From: Agrobacterium tumefaciens
GTDB lineage: Bacteria > Pseudomonadota > Alphaproteobacteria > Rhizobiales > Rhizobiaceae
Direction: 5' to 3'
DNA: 64,000 bases
Assembly: GCF_000834635.1 (NCBI RefSeq)
Contig: NZ_JXQV01000030.1
Span: 519,017-583,016, forward strand
In this document: one piece after another, positions 10,040 through 21,741 of the stretch
Numbering within the stretch: the stretch's first letter is position 1
Layout of the letters: each line of letters begins with the position of its first letter
Notes under the pieces: model-generated
Seen by the model: the letters and a program-made list of their open reading frames with translations, nothing else
What the model was told of the DNA's origin: nothing
Databases searched by the model: none
Program-made: the position numbers and the translations under genes

Positions 10040-10311
10040 GGTGGATTCCATTTTGTGACGAAGCCTCGCATTTACGCGGGAATCGCCGGAATAACGGGAT
10101 ATTTGCGCCGTACATAGCGGTTTCCGAACCAGAAGGAAACCCGCACACCAAGGTCTTGACGCCACCAAACTCCGAGTTCTGCCAGCGTTTTCAAGAGATC
10201 GTACACACATGTTGAAAAAACGGAATTTCAGCCCTGCAAAAGCCCCTGACAAACCCAATTCGTGTCAGTTTTACGACAGCTTTTAGACAGATTTCGCCTC
10301 TGATCGGCCAC

Positions 10312-10454
10312 AGGAGGAATAATTTTGCCCCGTACATGCGACATATCGCGCCAGGAGGATTTTTTTGCCGACTGTAACAAATTTACAAAAAAATCGGATG
10401 ACAAGGTCTAATGTTTGGGCTAGTTTCAGCTCACAAAAGAGGCAGGGAGTTTAA
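10312..10454 (+). other. Tandem AGGAGGA + TTG mini-ORFs in the proS / DUF1467 intergenic region
   Basis: Two near-identical modules follow each other: AGGAGGA, 6-7 T/A-rich bases, then TTGCC (10312-10329 and 10353-10369). Each TTG opens a short frame: 10325-10411 gives 28 residues (MPRTCDISRQEDFF...) and 10365-10454 gives 29 residues (MPTVTNLQKNRMTRSNVW...). The perfect ribosome sites at correct distance are striking, but neither peptide is recognised and both would use TTG. They might be leader peptides, part of a small RNA ended by the hairpin at 10551, or chance. Nothing else is seen in the remainder of 10040-10698. Confidence 0.3.
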
Positions 10455-10550
10455 ATTCTTGTCTATTTCGCGGTCAGTCTTGGGAGGATGAGATCTTAGG
10501 CGCGTTCATTCGCTGCCCCGGCAACGGTTACAGATCACGCGAAACTGAAA

Positions 10551-10579
10551 AACAAGGCTGAAAAGCCTTGTTTTTTTTT
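10551..10579. terminator. Intrinsic terminator, bidirectional
   Basis: Perfect 9-bp stem AACAAGGCT / AGCCTTGTT with a GAAA tetraloop, followed by nine T on the plus strand and five T on the minus strand. On the minus strand it can end the rnj-mce-DUF1467 transcripts; on the plus strand there is no conventional gene upstream, which suggests a short transcript from 10.3-10.55 kb. Confidence 0.85.
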
Positions 10580-10698
10580 GCTTTTTTGCCAACGCAGCAA
10601 ATCGGGGCAATTAATCAAGGCAAATCTGTGATTGTCAATTTGCAGTTTAGCTGTGTGAGGCTGTATGCCGTCTCTACATGACAGCGCGATGACAGAAA

Positions 10699-10968
10699 TC
10701 AGTCATAAACCGGGATAATGCGTGGCAAGTCATCCATGGTGAAGCCGAAATACCAGGTGACCGCATACCAGATTGCACAGACTGCCAGAGAAATCAGTGT
10801 TGTCAGCAGAACGATCTTCCCACCGCGAAAGCGGGCGGGTGCACTGGCAACGGTGCCGAGCGCAACATTGCCGTCGTCAGACTGTGTGCGCAGTCCAATT
10901 GGCAGGACCACGAACAGGATGGTCCACCAGACGATGAAAAAGACGGCAAAGGCCGAAATCCACTGCAT
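10699..10968 (-). CDS. DUF1467 family two-helix membrane protein
   Basis: 89 residues with two membrane helices: residues about 3-28 (WISAFAVFFIVWWTILFVVLP) and about 52-75 (IVLLTTLISLAVCAIWYAVTW). The FFIVWWxxLFxVLPxG opening and short polar loop (RTQSD) match the DUF1467 family found next to mce in many alphaproteobacteria. It lies 61 bp after mce on the same strand and probably shares its transcript. Function unknown. Confidence 0.8.
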   Translation of the reverse strand: MQWISAFAVFFIVWWTILFVVLPIGLRTQSDDGNVALGTVASAPARFRGGKIVLLTTLISLAVCAIWYAVTWYFGFTMDDLPRIIPVYD

Positions 10969-11029
10969 GCACTCATCCCCCTGCGTCGTCTGACGCCTTT
11001 ACCGATTCAGATCAAACCCGCTTTGGGTT

Positions 11030-11434
11030 TCAGATCTGTTCAAGCTCTATCAATGTACCGAAAAAATCCTTCGGGTGAAGAAAAAGCACCGGCTTTCCGT
11101 GGGCGCCGATCTTCGGCTCTCCATCCCCTAACACACGCGCACCCTCTGCCTTGAGGTGATCGCGCGCGGCGATGATATCTTCCACTTCATAGCAGATATG
11201 GTGCATTCCGCCCGATGGGTTCTTTTCGAGAAACGCCGCAATGGGCGATTTTTCACCCAACGGTTCCAGCAATTCCACCTTGGTATTGGGAAGCTCTACG
11301 AACACAACCTTCACGCCATGTTCCGGCAAAGGCTGGGACTGCGAAACCGCAGCCCCCAGCGTGTCACGATAGGTGGAAACTGCCGCAGCCAGATCCGGCA
11401 CGGCAATTGCGATATGGTTGATACGACCAAGCAT
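11030..11434 (-). CDS. mce: Methylmalonyl-CoA epimerase
   Basis: 134 residues, the usual length for this vicinal oxygen chelate (glyoxalase fold) enzyme. It interconverts (2R)- and (2S)-methylmalonyl-CoA so propionyl-CoA carbon can enter the TCA cycle through the B12-dependent mutase. Seen: NHIAIAVPDLAAAVSTYRDTLG at the start, a metal His in GGMHHICYEV, and the C-terminal FLHPKDFFGTLIELEQ with a metal Glu. It follows rnj by 30 bp, a conserved order in Rhizobiales. Confidence 0.92.
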   Translation of the reverse strand: MLGRINHIAIAVPDLAAAVSTYRDTLGAAVSQSQPLPEHGVKVVFVELPNTKVELLEPLGEKSPIAAFLEKNPSGGMHHICYEVEDIIAARDHLKAEGARVLGDGEPKIGAHGKPVLFLHPKDFFGTLIELEQI

Positions 11435-11464
11435 GCTTACCCTTCCAAATAGCTGCGACCAACC

Positions 11465-13132
11465 TTAAACCTTGGTGACGAACACCGTGACGATGGGCTT
11501 CTTGCCCCAGACCTGATTGGCGGCGGCGCGAACGGCACGACGCACCGATTCCTGCACCATATTCAAATCCTTGCGGCGCGCCCTCGGAATGCTTTCGACC
11601 GCACCCAGCACGGCGTCATAGAGCGTGTCTTCCATGGCTTCGCCTTCATCATCGAATTCCGGCAGGCCGAATGGAATAACATCGGGATCGCCCAGGAAAT
11701 CATAGCGGCTGTCCAGCAGGACATTGATGGAGACGTGACCGGCGAAGGAGAGCTTGCGACGATCGCCAATGCCCATTGCTTCGAAATCGCCTAGCAAACG
11801 GCCATCCTTGAAGATACGGCCATGCGGCGCATCATCGATAACCTCAGCAGGACCGGGAGCGAGACGCAGGATGTTGCCGTTCCGGACCTTCGGAACCTGT
11901 CCGATGCCAGCCTGCTCTGCCAGCTCCTTCTGCGCCACCAAATGCGCGGCTTCACCATGGACCGGAACCAGAATCTGCGGCTTGACCCACTCATACATCT
12001 GCAAGATTTCGCTGCGGCGTGGGTGGCCGGACACGTGAACCAACGCTTCATTATCCGTGATGATGTGAACGCCCTGCTCGATCAGGCCATTCTTGATGTC
12101 CTGAATGCCTTTTTCATTGCCTGGAATGGCGCGGGATGAAAACACCACCGTATCGCCAGCAGCCAAGGCAACATTACGCATCTCATCGCGAGAAAGCTTT
12201 GCAAGCGCCGCACGCGCTTCGCCCTGAGAGCCGGTCAGGATAATGACGACCTTGTTGCGCGGAATATAACCGAATTCGTCTTCCGCGAGGAAAGGCTTGA
12301 TGCCTTCCATGATGCCGAGATCCTGCGAAACATTGACCACCCGCTTTAGCGAACTGCCGAGCAGCAATACTTCACGCCCCGCACGTTCTGCCGCCTGCGC
12401 AATCGAGCGAATGCGCCCGACATTGGACGAGAAGGTGGTGACCGCGACGCGACCCTCGGCATTTTCGATGATCTGACGCAGACCTTCGGAGACCTGCTCT
12501 TCGGAAGGAGAGACACCATCGCGCAGCGCGTTGGTGCTATCGCACATCATGGCCAGAACGCCTTCTTCACCGATGGCTCGGAAGCGTGCTTCATCGGTAA
12601 ACGGTCCGAGCGATGGCGCGTGGTCTATCTTCCAGTCGCCCGTATGCACGGCATTGCCGAGCGGCGTGCGGATGACGAGCGACATCGGCTCAGGAATGGA
12701 GTGGTTGACGCCGACAGCTTCGATCTCGAATGGACCGACATTGATACGATCACCCGCCTTGAACGGCGTGATGGGAATCTCGGCGCGGGTCCCCTCATAG
12801 TTGCGCTTGGCTTCCAGCATGCCAGCGGTGAATCCCGATGCGTAGACCGGCACTTTGAGGCTAGGCCAGAGATCATTCAGCGCACCATAGTGGTCTTCAT
12901 GCGCGTGCGTGATGATGATGGCCTTGAGATTTGCAAGCTGCGCTTCGATGAAGCTGATATCGGGCAGCACGAGATCGATGCCTGGCAGGTCAAGCCCGGC
13001 AAAGGTTACGCCGCAATCCACCATGATCCACTGACGCTTGGACGCCGGACCATAGCCATAGAGCGCCAGGTTCATGCCAATTTCGCCGACGCCGCCCAGC
13101 GGCAGGAATACGAATTCGTCTTTTGTCGTCAT
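11465..13132 (-). CDS. rnj: Ribonuclease J
   Basis: Metallo-beta-lactamase / beta-CASP ribonuclease for rRNA and mRNA processing; 555 residues from ATG 13132 (MTTKDEFVFLPLGGVGEIGMN). The frame extends to 13201 but without family similarity. Zinc ligands are in ITHAHEDHYGAL, with further His in GVNHSIPE and HTGDWKIDH; the beta-CASP part has HVSGHPRRSEIL and VPVHGEAAHL. The C-terminal domain ends KPIVTVFVTKV. It is 191 bp after birA and leads the rnj-mce-DUF1467 group. Confidence 0.93.
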   Translation of the reverse strand: MTTKDEFVFLPLGGVGEIGMNLALYGYGPASKRQWIMVDCGVTFAGLDLPGIDLVLPDISFIEAQLANLKAIIITHAHEDHYGALNDLWPSLKVPVYASGFTAGMLEAKRNYEGTRAEIPITPFKAGDRINVGPFEIEAVGVNHSIPEPMSLVIRTPLGNAVHTGDWKIDHAPSLGPFTDEARFRAIGEEGVLAMMCDSTNALRDGVSPSEEQVSEGLRQIIENAEGRVAVTTFSSNVGRIRSIAQAAERAGREVLLLGSSLKRVVNVSQDLGIMEGIKPFLAEDEFGYIPRNKVVIILTGSQGEARAALAKLSRDEMRNVALAAGDTVVFSSRAIPGNEKGIQDIKNGLIEQGVHIITDNEALVHVSGHPRRSEILQMYEWVKPQILVPVHGEAAHLVAQKELAEQAGIGQVPKVRNGNILRLAPGPAEVIDDAPHGRIFKDGRLLGDFEAMGIGDRRKLSFAGHVSINVLLDSRYDFLGDPDVIPFGLPEFDDEGEAMEDTLYDAVLGAVESIPRARRKDLNMVQESVRRAVRAAANQVWGKKPIVTVFVTKV

Positions 13133-13324
13133 TACTGTGTTCGTCCAATCATGCCTGGCACCGCCACGTGCAAGGACGTGTGAGAGCGAAGCGATAAGCA
13201 TCGGTTTTCATCAATCACACCGAGATGGCCGATGCGTGGCCAAGCGGGCGCCCTGCATTTACCGAGCAGCAGGAATGCTCCAGATTACAATGTCGAACCT
13301 CGGCGCTTTAACGCACCGTGCAGT

Positions 13325-14095
13325 TCAACCGAAAAACACGTCGCCAGCGGCGATGGCGCGGGTAGGACCGCCATCTTCTTCCAGCAGCAGAAAACCCTTA
13401 TCATCAATTCCGGCAAAACGCCCGTGGATAGAACGATCCGGCAAATTGACTGTGATCGGCTCTCCGATGCCACAGGCCGCAGCACGCCACTGGCGCATGA
13501 CATCTGCCACGCCCTGCCCACGGTTCCACATCTGCAAGATATGCGCCGCCTCACGGAAAAGATGGGCAAAAAGCTCATCCGGGCCGCATGTTGCACCGTG
13601 TTCACCAAGGCGCGTAACGGGATAAGCCGGATCTGCGGGCATATGGGCGATATTGATGCCGATGCCAATGACGAGCGCTGAGCGCCCATCCGGCAATGTC
13701 TCCGCTTCCATCAAAATGCCGCAGGTTTTCTTCCGGCCAATGAGAATATCGTTCGGCCATTTAATCTCGAGTCGTGCAGACCCAACTGGTAGCACCGAGC
13801 CCACAGCACGATAAACCGCCAGCGCGAAGGCCAGCGGCAGAGAGCCAATATGCTCCATGGGAGCCGCATCAATGAGAAGAAGGGAGGCATAGAGATTGCC
13901 GGGCTCTGACACCCATGGTCTGCCTCGGCGGCCGCGCCCGCCGGTCTGCCGGATGGCGGTAATCCAGAGATTGCCGCCATCACCTGCCCTTGCCCGGGCA
14001 AAACACTCTATATTGGTTGATGACGTTTCCGCCACCGCCTCGTGCCGGAAGTCATCCAATGACACCCGGCCCGTTTTCATGCGTGTGTCGCTCAA
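13325..14095 (-). CDS. birA: Biotin--[acetyl-CoA-carboxylase] ligase
   Basis: Attaches biotin to the carboxyl carrier protein. 256 residues, catalytic domain plus a short C-terminal beta barrel, with no N-terminal DNA-binding domain, so it should not act as a repressor like E. coli BirA. Seen: the biotinyl-AMP loop [41 protein letters not shown] with the essential Lys, and [10 protein letters not shown]. The ATG overlaps the nuoN stop by four bases, indicating translation coupled to the nuo operon end, a common Rhizobiales arrangement. Confidence 0.93.
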   Translation of the reverse strand: MSDTRMKTGRVSLDDFRHEAVAETSSTNIECFARARAGDGGNLWITAIRQTGGRGRRGRPWVSEPGNLYASLLLIDAAPMEHIGSLPLAFALAVYRAVGSVLPVGSARLEIKWPNDILIGRKKTCGILMEAETLPDGRSALVIGIGINIAHMPADPAYPVTRLGEHGATCGPDELFAHLFREAAHILQMWNRGQGVADVMRQWRAAACGIGEPITVNLPDRSIHGRFAGIDDKGFLLLEEDGGPTRAIAAGDVFFG

Positions 14096-15534
14096 AAGAA
14101 CGTCTTTGCTGCAGCGCTTACCGCGTTGCCCAGCATACCGCCGAAGAGAATGAAGCCGAGCACAAAGAGGCCAGAGAGCGCGTAAACGACACGCAGTTCA
14201 ATCGCTGCCTTTTCAAAGCCACCCTTGGCTTCATCAAACCACATGACCTTGACGATGCGCAGATAGTAATAGGCACCGACAACCGAAGCGATAACACCGA
14301 TGACGGCCAGCGGATAAAGATGTGCTTCGATGGCTGCCAGGAACACATAGTATTTTCCGAAGAAGCCGGCCAGCGGCGGAATGCCTGCGAGCGAGAACAT
14401 CATGATGGTCATGACCAGCGCCATGATCGGATTGGACGACGCAAGGCCTGCGAGATCATTGATGTCTTCGACATTGCCAATGTCCTTGCGGCGCATGGCA
14501 AGAATGCAGGCGAAGGTACCAAGCGTCATGCCCATGTAAACCGCCATGTAAAGCAGCACGCCAGCAACGCCAGCCTCGCTGCCAGCCGCTAGGCCAACAA
14601 GCGCATAACCCATATGACTGATGGAGGAATAGGCCATCAGACGCTTGATGTTGCGCTGGCCAATTGCCGCGAAGGCACCGAGCAGCATGGACGCGATCGA
14701 GATGAAAACGACGATCTGCTGCCAATCCGCAAAGACAGGCTGGAACGCATCAATCACGATACGGACCAGGATAGCCATCGCGCCGACCTTTGGCGCAGCA
14801 GCCAGGAAGGCCGTAACGGTCGTTGGTGCACCCTCATAAACATCGGGCGTCCACATGTGGAATGGAACCGCAGAAATCTTGAATGCAAGACCAGCAAGCA
14901 CGAAGACCAGACCGAAGACGAGACCGAGCGAGCGTGTCTCAGACGAGAGAACGGCCGCAATTTCATTGAAGCCGGTATTGCCGGTGAAGCCATAGACCAG
15001 CGACATGCCGTAGAGCAACATACCGGAAGACAGTGCACCCAGGACGAAGTACTTCAGACCCGCCTCTGTGGAGCGCAGGCTTTCGCGGTTGATGGCACAG
15101 ATGACGTAGAGCGCAAGCGACTGGAGCTCCAGCGCCATGTAGAGCGAGATCAGGTTATTGGCCGAAATCATCAGGAGGATGCCGAGCGTTGCAAGAACCA
15201 GCAACACCGGGAATTCGAAGCGCCCGATAGGCTCGACCCGGCTATGGCCGACAGACAGGATCATGGCGACAATGGCACCGATCAGTGCCAGGATCTTCAT
15301 GAAATTGCCGAAGGCATCGGCCACATAAACACCGCCGAAGGCTAAGCCATTCGCCGGTGCAAAGATGATCCACAGACCAACGGCGACCAGCAATGCTACG
15401 GCAAGTCCCGTAACCGTGTTGGTCGACTTGTCCCCGGAAAAGACCCCAATCATGAGCAGCACCAGAGCGCCGACCGCAAGGATCAGCTCGGGCGTCGCAA
15501 TGCGCAGACTGGCAAAAAGAATTTCAGCGGTCAT
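14092..15534 (-). CDS. nuoN: NADH-quinone oxidoreductase subunit N
   Basis: Antiporter-like membrane subunit of complex I; 480 residues with about 14 helices. The proton_antipo_M domain shows the conserved Lys region ([20 protein letters not shown]) and [16 protein letters not shown]. Last nuo gene of the operon; it overlaps birA by four bases and follows nuoM by 18 bp. Confidence 0.95.
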   Translation of the reverse strand: MTAEILFASLRIATPELILAVGALVLLMIGVFSGDKSTNTVTGLAVALLVAVGLWIIFAPANGLAFGGVYVADAFGNFMKILALIGAIVAMILSVGHSRVEPIGRFEFPVLLVLATLGILLMISANNLISLYMALELQSLALYVICAINRESLRSTEAGLKYFVLGALSSGMLLYGMSLVYGFTGNTGFNEIAAVLSSETRSLGLVFGLVFVLAGLAFKISAVPFHMWTPDVYEGAPTTVTAFLAAAPKVGAMAILVRIVIDAFQPVFADWQQIVVFISIASMLLGAFAAIGQRNIKRLMAYSSISHMGYALVGLAAGSEAGVAGVLLYMAVYMGMTLGTFACILAMRRKDIGNVEDINDLAGLASSNPIMALVMTIMMFSLAGIPPLAGFFGKYYVFLAAIEAHLYPLAVIGVIASVVGAYYYLRIVKVMWFDEAKGGFEKAAIELRVVYALSGLFVLGFILFGGMLGNAVSAAAKTFF

Positions 15535-15552
15535 GTCCTACGGGTCCTGTCG

Positions 15553-17064
15553 TCAGTTCAGAGAAAGCGCAACATTCTGCGCTGCCTGCAATGCGGCCGT
15601 ATAATTATTGATCAAAAGGTCCACCGACGCTGCCGTAGCATCAAAAACCGGTGCCGGATAGACGCCGAAGAAGATCGTCAGCGCCACCAGCGGATACAGC
15701 ATAAGCTTTTCGCGTGTCGAAAGGTCGAGCATGGCCTTCAGGCTTTCCTTCTCCAGCGCACCGAAGATGACGCGGCGGTAGAGCCACAGCGCATAAGACG
15801 CAGAAAGGATGACGCCAGTTGCGGCAAACAGTGCGACCCAGGTATTGGCCCGGAACACGCCGATGATGGTCAGGAATTCACCCACGAAGCCTGATGTGCC
15901 CGGCAGACCGACATTGGCCATGGTGAAGACCATGAAGGCAACCGCATATTTCGGCATGTTGTTGACGAGACCGCCGTAAGCGGAAATCTCGCGGGTGTGC
16001 AGCCGGTCATAGACCACGCCTACGCAAAGGAAAAGCGCGCCCGAGACGATACCATGCGACAGCATCTGGAAGATCGCACCCTGCACGCCCTGAACATTGG
16101 CCGCAAAGATACCCATCGTAACGTAACCCATATGGGCAACAGACGAATAGGCGATCAGCTTCTTGATGTCGTCCTGCATCATCGCAACCAGGGAGGTGTA
16201 GATGATGGCGATGACAGACAGAGTGAAGACGAACGGCGCGAAGTAATCCGATGCAATCGGGAACATGGAAAGCGAGAAGCGGATGAAACCATAACCGCCA
16301 AGCTTCAGCATGACACCCGCCAGAATGACGGAACCAGCGGTCGGTGCCTGAACGTGGGCATCCGGAAGCCAGGTGTGGACAGGCCACATCGGCATCTTCA
16401 CCGCAAAGGCTGCGAAACAGGCAAGCCAGAGCCACGTCTGCATGCCAGCCGGAAAGCCGTGCTTCAACAGCAACGTCATATCCGTGGTGCCAGCCTGCCA
16501 GTACATCGCCATGATCGCGAGCATCGTCAGAACCGAGCCGAGAAGCGTATAGAGGAAGAACTTATAGGATGCGTAGACGCGATCCTTGCCGCCCCAGACG
16601 CCGATGATGATGAACATCGGTATCAGAGTCGCTTCGAAGAACACGTAAAACAGAACCGTATCCAGCGCGACAAAAACGCCGATCATCACGACTTCCAAAA
16701 GCAGGAAGGCGATCATGTATTCCTTGATACGCTTCTCAATCGAATTCCAGCTGGCCAGAATGCAAAAGGGCATCAGGAATGTCGTCAGGATCACAAAGAG
16801 CATCGAGATGCCATCGACGCCCAGATGATAGGCAGCGAGATCACCGAACCAGGCATGCTTCTCGATCATCTGGAAGCCCGGGTTCGAATTGTCGAAACCG
16901 ATCCAGATGAACAGAGATACGACGAAGGTAAATACAGTCGTCAGCAGCGATACATTGAGGACGTTGCGGCGGCCGAAGGGACCATTCGCATTCGTCAGAA
17001 GCAAGAGCACCACGCCGACGAGCGGCAAAAAGGTGACCGTTGAAAGAATAGGCCAATCGGTCAT
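15553..17064 (-). CDS. nuoM: NADH-quinone oxidoreductase subunit M
   Basis: Second antiporter-like proton channel of complex I; 503 residues, about 14 helices. Family marks: [23 protein letters not shown] with the channel Lys, and [17 protein letters not shown]. Its start codon shares one base with the nuoL stop, consistent with coupled translation and fixed stoichiometry of the membrane arm. Confidence 0.96.
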   Translation of the reverse strand: MTDWPILSTVTFLPLVGVVLLLLTNANGPFGRRNVLNVSLLTTVFTFVVSLFIWIGFDNSNPGFQMIEKHAWFGDLAAYHLGVDGISMLFVILTTFLMPFCILASWNSIEKRIKEYMIAFLLLEVVMIGVFVALDTVLFYVFFEATLIPMFIIIGVWGGKDRVYASYKFFLYTLLGSVLTMLAIMAMYWQAGTTDMTLLLKHGFPAGMQTWLWLACFAAFAVKMPMWPVHTWLPDAHVQAPTAGSVILAGVMLKLGGYGFIRFSLSMFPIASDYFAPFVFTLSVIAIIYTSLVAMMQDDIKKLIAYSSVAHMGYVTMGIFAANVQGVQGAIFQMLSHGIVSGALFLCVGVVYDRLHTREISAYGGLVNNMPKYAVAFMVFTMANVGLPGTSGFVGEFLTIIGVFRANTWVALFAATGVILSASYALWLYRRVIFGALEKESLKAMLDLSTREKLMLYPLVALTIFFGVYPAPVFDATAASVDLLINNYTAALQAAQNVALSLN

Positions 17065-19061
17065 CAGAGGGCACTCCCGAGCATCATCCAGGTGACAAGC
17101 CCGGCAATGCCGATCAGCATCGCGAAGGCATAATGATAGAGGTAACCGGATTGCAGACGAACGACGCGGTTGGTCACATCAGCCACGCGTGCGGCAATAC
17201 CGTTAGGTCCGTAGTGGTCGATGACAGCGACATCGCCCTTTTTCCACAGGAAGCGACCGAACGCCTTAGCGGAACGAACAAAGAGGAAATCATAAAGTTC
17301 GTCAAAGTACCACTTGTTGAGCAGGAACTGGTAAAGGCCATGGTGGGTCTTTGCCAGACGCTTCGGCGTCTCAGGCGACTTGATATACATGTACCAGGCC
17401 GTCACAAAACCAAGTGCCATCGTGAAGAACGGGCTCCACTTGACCCACAGAGGCACGTGGTGGAACTCCTCCAGAATCTCATTGGACGGAAGCGTAAACA
17501 GGGCGCCCTTCCAGAATTCTGCATATTCATGGCCGAAGAAGTGGCCTTCGAAGGCGACGCCCGCGAAGATTGCACCAACAGTCAGAATGAACAGTGGAAT
17601 CAGCATGACCATCGGCGATTCATGGACATGGTGCATGACATCAGCAGACGCGCGCGGCTTGCCGAAGAACGTCATGAATGCCAGGCGCCAGGAATAGAAG
17701 CTGGTAAACAGCGCGGCGATAACCAGAAGCGTGAAGGCGAAGCCTGCGACCGCATTGTGCGATGCATAGGCGGATTCGATGATCACATCCTTGGAGAAGA
17801 AGCCTGCGAAACCGAACATGGTGCCCGGAATACCAACGCCAGTGAGCGCCAGTGTGCCGATCGTCATCGTCCAGAACGTGATGGGGATGTGCTTGCGCAG
17901 ACCGCCCATGTGACGCATGTCCTGCTCTCCATCCACCGCGTGAATGACGGAGCCTGCGCAAAGGAACAGCAACGCTTTGAAGAAGGCGTGCGTGAAGAGA
18001 TGGAACACCGCAGCACCATAGGCACCAACGCCGAGCGCAACAAACATGTAACCGAGCTGCGAACAGGTCGAATAAGCGATGACACGCTTGATATCGTTCT
18101 GAACAAGACCCACAGTCGCCGCAAAGAAGGCGGTGATCGCGCCAATCAGAGTAACGAAGGTCAGTGCATCTGGCGACAGTTCAAAGATCGGCGACATGCG
18201 TGCGACAAGGAACACACCGGCCGTGACCATTGTTGCAGCGTGAATGAGTGCCGAAACAGGTGTCGGGCCTTCCATCGCGTCGGGCAACCAAGTGTGCAGC
18301 AGGAACTGTGCAGACTTACCCATCGAGCCCATAAAGAGCAGAAGGCAAACGCCTGTCAGCGCGTTGGCCTTGTCCAGCTGCATGCCAAACAGGTTGATGA
18401 CAACATCGGTGGACGCCGCGCCATCGGCAGGCAGGTAGGTGCCTGCGGCAGCAAAGATGGTTTCGAAGTTCACCGAACCGAACAACACGAAGAGACCGGA
18501 AATGCCGAGAATGAAGCCGAAGTCGCCGACGCGGTTGACGATGAAGGCCTTCATGGCCGCAGCCGAAGCAGACGGCTTCTTGAACCAGAAGCCGATCAGC
18601 AGGTACGACGCCAGACCAACGCCTTCCCAGCCGAAGAACATCTGCAACAGATTATCAGATGTAACCAGCATGAGCATGGCGAAAGTGAAGAGCGACAGAT
18701 AGGCAAAGAAGCGCGGACGGTGCGGATCGTGGTGCATGTACCCGATGGAGTACAGGTGAACCAGGGTCGACACGGTGTTGACGACGACGAACATCACAGC
18801 CGTCAAGGTATCGATGCGGAACGCCCATTCGACGTCTATGCCACCGGACTGGATCCAGCGCAGCACAGTGACCTTGATGACTTCGCCGGCTTCATGGCTC
18901 AGAAGCGCGACATCGAAGAAGACGATCCACGACAAGATCGCGACGACGATCATCAGGCCGGTGGTGACATATTCCGAAGCCTTGGCGCCGATGGAGCGGC
19001 CGAAAAGGCCAGCGATCAGGAAGCCGATCAGCGGAAGAAAGACGATAGCTTTGTAGATCAT
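17064..19061 (-). CDS. nuoL: NADH-quinone oxidoreductase subunit L
   Basis: Distal proton-pumping subunit; 665 residues. It carries the Mrp-like core ([38 protein letters not shown]) and the long C-terminal amphipathic helix and anchor typical of NuoL (residues about 540-665). It lies seven bases after nuoK. Confidence 0.96.
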   Translation of the reverse strand: MIYKAIVFLPLIGFLIAGLFGRSIGAKASEYVTTGLMIVVAILSWIVFFDVALLSHEAGEVIKVTVLRWIQSGGIDVEWAFRIDTLTAVMFVVVNTVSTLVHLYSIGYMHHDPHRPRFFAYLSLFTFAMLMLVTSDNLLQMFFGWEGVGLASYLLIGFWFKKPSASAAAMKAFIVNRVGDFGFILGISGLFVLFGSVNFETIFAAAGTYLPADGAASTDVVINLFGMQLDKANALTGVCLLLFMGSMGKSAQFLLHTWLPDAMEGPTPVSALIHAATMVTAGVFLVARMSPIFELSPDALTFVTLIGAITAFFAATVGLVQNDIKRVIAYSTCSQLGYMFVALGVGAYGAAVFHLFTHAFFKALLFLCAGSVIHAVDGEQDMRHMGGLRKHIPITFWTMTIGTLALTGVGIPGTMFGFAGFFSKDVIIESAYASHNAVAGFAFTLLVIAALFTSFYSWRLAFMTFFGKPRASADVMHHVHESPMVMLIPLFILTVGAIFAGVAFEGHFFGHEYAEFWKGALFTLPSNEILEEFHHVPLWVKWSPFFTMALGFVTAWYMYIKSPETPKRLAKTHHGLYQFLLNKWYFDELYDFLFVRSAKAFGRFLWKKGDVAVIDHYGPNGIAARVADVTNRVVRLQSGYLYHYAFAMLIGIAGLVTWMMLGSAL

Positions 19062-19068
19062 AGCCTTA

Positions 19069-19377
19069 TCAGCCCTTCATCATATTGACGTCTTCCACGG
19101 CAATGGAACCGCGGTTGCGATAGAAGACAACGAGTATTGCAAGACCGATGGCGGCTTCCGCAGCAGCAACAGTCAGAATGAACAGCGCAAAAACCTGGCC
19201 AACAATATCGTTCAGGAAGGACGAGAACGCGACCATGTTGAGGTTAACCGCAAGCAGGATCAGTTCGATCGACATCAGGATAACGATGACGTTCTTACGG
19301 TTCAAAAAGATACCGAAGATGCCGATCGTGAAGAGGACCGCGCTGACCGTGAGGTAATGGGAAAGACCGATTTCCAT
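19069..19377 (-). CDS. nuoK: NADH-quinone oxidoreductase subunit K
   Basis: Small three-helix membrane subunit, 102 residues, standard length. The conserved Glu residues of the proton path lie in the helices ([15 protein letters not shown] and [17 protein letters not shown]). It is placed between nuoJ and nuoL as in all standard nuo operons. Confidence 0.95.
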   Translation of the reverse strand: MEIGLSHYLTVSAVLFTIGIFGIFLNRKNVIVILMSIELILLAVNLNMVAFSSFLNDIVGQVFALFILTVAAAEAAIGLAILVVFYRNRGSIAVEDVNMMKG

Positions 19378-19406
19378 AATATGTTTTCCTTGGATCCGTT
19401 CGCGCC

Positions 19407-20021
19407 TTAGATGCCCTGACCCGGCTTGACCTTGACGGTCGTGACAGCGGTCTTGGGATCGCGACCGACCTGGGTGGCAATATCCTGCCGCTTGATATCT
19501 GTGCGGTGGCGAAGTGTCAGCACAATTGCGCCGATCATCGCAACCAGCAGCACCAGACCGGCCAACTGGAAGAAGTAAACGTAGTTGGTGTAGAGCACGT
19601 CACCGAGTGCTGCCGTATTGGCGCGCTCTGCGGGGTTCGGGATCGGCATGGTGATGGATTTCGCTGCCTGCGGATTGAGCACGCTGCCACCGACCACGAT
19701 GATCAGCTCTGCCGCCAGGATGATGCCCACAAGCGCACCGATAGGCGCATATTGCAGAACGCCGGAGCGAAGTTCGGCGAAATCCACATCGAGCATCATG
19801 ACGACGAAGAGGAACAGCACCGCCACAGCGCCGACATAAACGACCAGCAGGATCATGGCTAGGAATTCTGCCCCCGTCAGAAGGAAGAGCGCTGCCGCGT
19901 TGAAGAATGTCAGGATGAGGAACAACACCGAATGAACGGGGTTCTTCGAAGCGATGACCATAAACGCGGACGCAACTGCGACGAAGGCGAATATGTAAAA
20001 GAATACAGCGTGCAGACCCAT
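19407..20021 (-). CDS. nuoJ: NADH-quinone oxidoreductase subunit J
   Basis: Membrane subunit with five helices, 204 residues. The opening [21 protein letters not shown] and the third helix with the pi-bulge region ([19 protein letters not shown]) are characteristic. A 134-bp gap separates it from nuoI, the largest gap inside the second half of the operon; I see no gene in it. Confidence 0.95.
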   Translation of the reverse strand: MGLHAVFFYIFAFVAVASAFMVIASKNPVHSVLFLILTFFNAAALFLLTGAEFLAMILLVVYVGAVAVLFLFVVMMLDVDFAELRSGVLQYAPIGALVGIILAAELIIVVGGSVLNPQAAKSITMPIPNPAERANTAALGDVLYTNYVYFFQLAGLVLLVAMIGAIVLTLRHRTDIKRQDIATQVGRDPKTAVTTVKVKPGQGI

Positions 20022-20155
20022 GTTGGTGCCTTTTTGTCCTCACCGGACAAACACGGCCGAAAAGCCGTATGCCCGTTTTATTCCCGTCAGCGAAAACCGA
20101 CAGGCAGTGACTGTTTTACCCACTTCAAAGCAACGCTTCGAAACAAGGATGTGCC

Positions 20156-20647
20156 TTAACGGTAAGGCGCATCCAGAGCAAGGTTGCGAGCGATTTCGCG
20201 TTCCCAGCGGTCGCCATTATCGAGAAGCCGCTGCTTGTCGAAATACAGCTCCTCGCGGGTCTCTGTTGCGAATTCGAAATTTGGACCTTCAACGATCGCA
20301 TCAACCGGGCACGCTTCCTGGCAGAAGCCGCAATAAATGCACTTTACCATGTCGATATCGTAACGAACCGTGCGGCGCGTGCCATCGTTGCGGCGCGGGC
20401 CTGCTTCGATGGTTATCGCCTGGGCAGGACAGATCGCTTCGCACAGCTTGCAAGCGATGCAGCGTTCTTCGCCATTGGGATAACGACGAAGTGCATGCTC
20501 ACCGCGAAAGCGCGGGCTGACCGGGCCTTTTTCGAATGGATAGTTCACCGTTGCCTTCTGTTTGAAGAAGTGGCGCATCGTCAAGAAGAACGCGCCTACG
20601 AATTCCTTGAGGAACAGCGAATTGACGGCTTGTGAAAGACTGGCCAT
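20156..20647 (-). CDS. nuoI: NADH-quinone oxidoreductase subunit I
   Basis: Peripheral-arm subunit carrying two 4Fe-4S clusters (N6a, N6b). ATG 20647 ([16 protein letters not shown]) with GGAGG upstream gives 163 residues; the frame runs on upstream without homology. The two ferredoxin motifs are [12 protein letters not shown] and [12 protein letters not shown]. It passes electrons from NuoG to NuoB. Confidence 0.95.
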   Translation of the reverse strand: MASLSQAVNSLFLKEFVGAFFLTMRHFFKQKATVNYPFEKGPVSPRFRGEHALRRYPNGEERCIACKLCEAICPAQAITIEAGPRRNDGTRRTVRYDIDMVKCIYCGFCQEACPVDAIVEGPNFEFATETREELYFDKQRLLDNGDRWEREIARNLALDAPYR

Positions 20648-20685
20648 CTCAACCTCCAAATCTGCAAGCGTGGACTGCGGACATC

Positions 20686-21729
20686 TTATGCCCCCCCCGT
20701 CAGCTTGAGTACGAATGCAACAATAATAACCATGGCGAGTGACAGAGGCAGGAAGACCTTCCAACCAAGACGCATCAACTGGTCATAGCGGTAACGTGGG
20801 ACGAATGCCTTCACCAAGCCGAACATGAAGAAGACCATGCCGCCCTTGAGGATGAACCAGATGATACCCGGTACCCAGTTGAGGAACCACACATCGACGA
20901 TCGGCAGCCAGCCACCAAGGAAAAGGATGGTCGTCAGGCAGCACATCAGAACAATGGCAGCATACTCCCCCAACATGAACATCATGTACGGAGTGGAGCC
21001 ATACTCCACCATGTGACCCGCGACAAGTTCCGATTCAGCTTCCGGCAAATCGAACGGTGGACGGTTTGTTTCCGCCAGGGACGAGATGAAGAAGATGATG
21101 AACATAGGGAACAGCGGCAACCAGTGCCAGTCCAGGAAGGATGATGGCAGGCCAAGCGATGTGCCGATGCCTGTGTGCTGAGCATTGACGATATCTGTTA
21201 GGTTCAACGAACCAACGCAGAGCAGAACGGTGACAATAACGAGGCCGATGGAGACTTCGTAGGACACCATCTGTGCGGCAGAACGAAGCGCGCCGAGGAA
21301 AGGATATTTCGAGTTCGACGCCCAGCCACCCATGATGATGCCATAGACTTCGAGCGACGAGATCGCGAAGATGTAGAGAATGCCGACATTGATATTGGCA
21401 ATCACCCAACCATCCGCAAACGGGATGACGGCGTAAGTTGCCAGCGCCAGCGTCACGGCAACCAGCGGAGCCAGCAGGAACACTGCCTTGTTGGCGCCCG
21501 ATGGGATGACCGGCTCTTTCAGAATGAACTTCAAAAGGTCGGCGAACGACTGGAAGAGACCGAAAGGACCAACAACGTTGGGACCACGGCGCAACTGTAC
21601 GGCAGCCCAGATCTTACGGTCTGCGAGAAGAAGGAAGGCGATCGACACCAACAGCAAAACGAGAAGCAGCAGAGACTGGCCGACAATAATCAGCGCTGGC
21701 CAGACGTAGCTCCAGAAAAACGAGTCCAT
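20686..21729 (-). CDS. nuoH: NADH-quinone oxidoreductase subunit H
   Basis: Membrane subunit at the junction with the peripheral arm that lines the quinone chamber; 347 residues, eight helices. Seen: [24 protein letters not shown] and [20 protein letters not shown], the conserved charged loops. A run of eight C occurs at its end (20692-20699 region), a possible sequencing-sensitive spot, but the frame ends normally. Confidence 0.95.
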   Translation of the reverse strand: MDSFFWSYVWPALIIVGQSLLLLVLLLVSIAFLLLADRKIWAAVQLRRGPNVVGPFGLFQSFADLLKFILKEPVIPSGANKAVFLLAPLVAVTLALATYAVIPFADGWVIANINVGILYIFAISSLEVYGIIMGGWASNSKYPFLGALRSAAQMVSYEVSIGLVIVTVLLCVGSLNLTDIVNAQHTGIGTSLGLPSSFLDWHWLPLFPMFIIFFISSLAETNRPPFDLPEAESELVAGHMVEYGSTPYMMFMLGEYAAIVLMCCLTTILFLGGWLPIVDVWFLNWVPGIIWFILKGGMVFFMFGLVKAFVPRYRYDQLMRLGWKVFLPLSLAMVIIVAFVLKLTGGA

Positions 21730-21741
21730 AATCCCCTACCC

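Noticed and set aside
17133..19088. Plus-strand open frame of 651 codons opposite nuoL (and 15997-17043 opposite nuoM)
   Set aside because: Codon-bias mirror of membrane-protein genes; the translations are extremely rich in charged residues (Arg, Asp, Glu, His) as expected for the antisense of hydrophobic codons.
20692..20699. Run of C at the end of nuoH as a possible frameshift
   Set aside because: The nuoH frame ends at normal family length with no sign of a displaced C-terminus.
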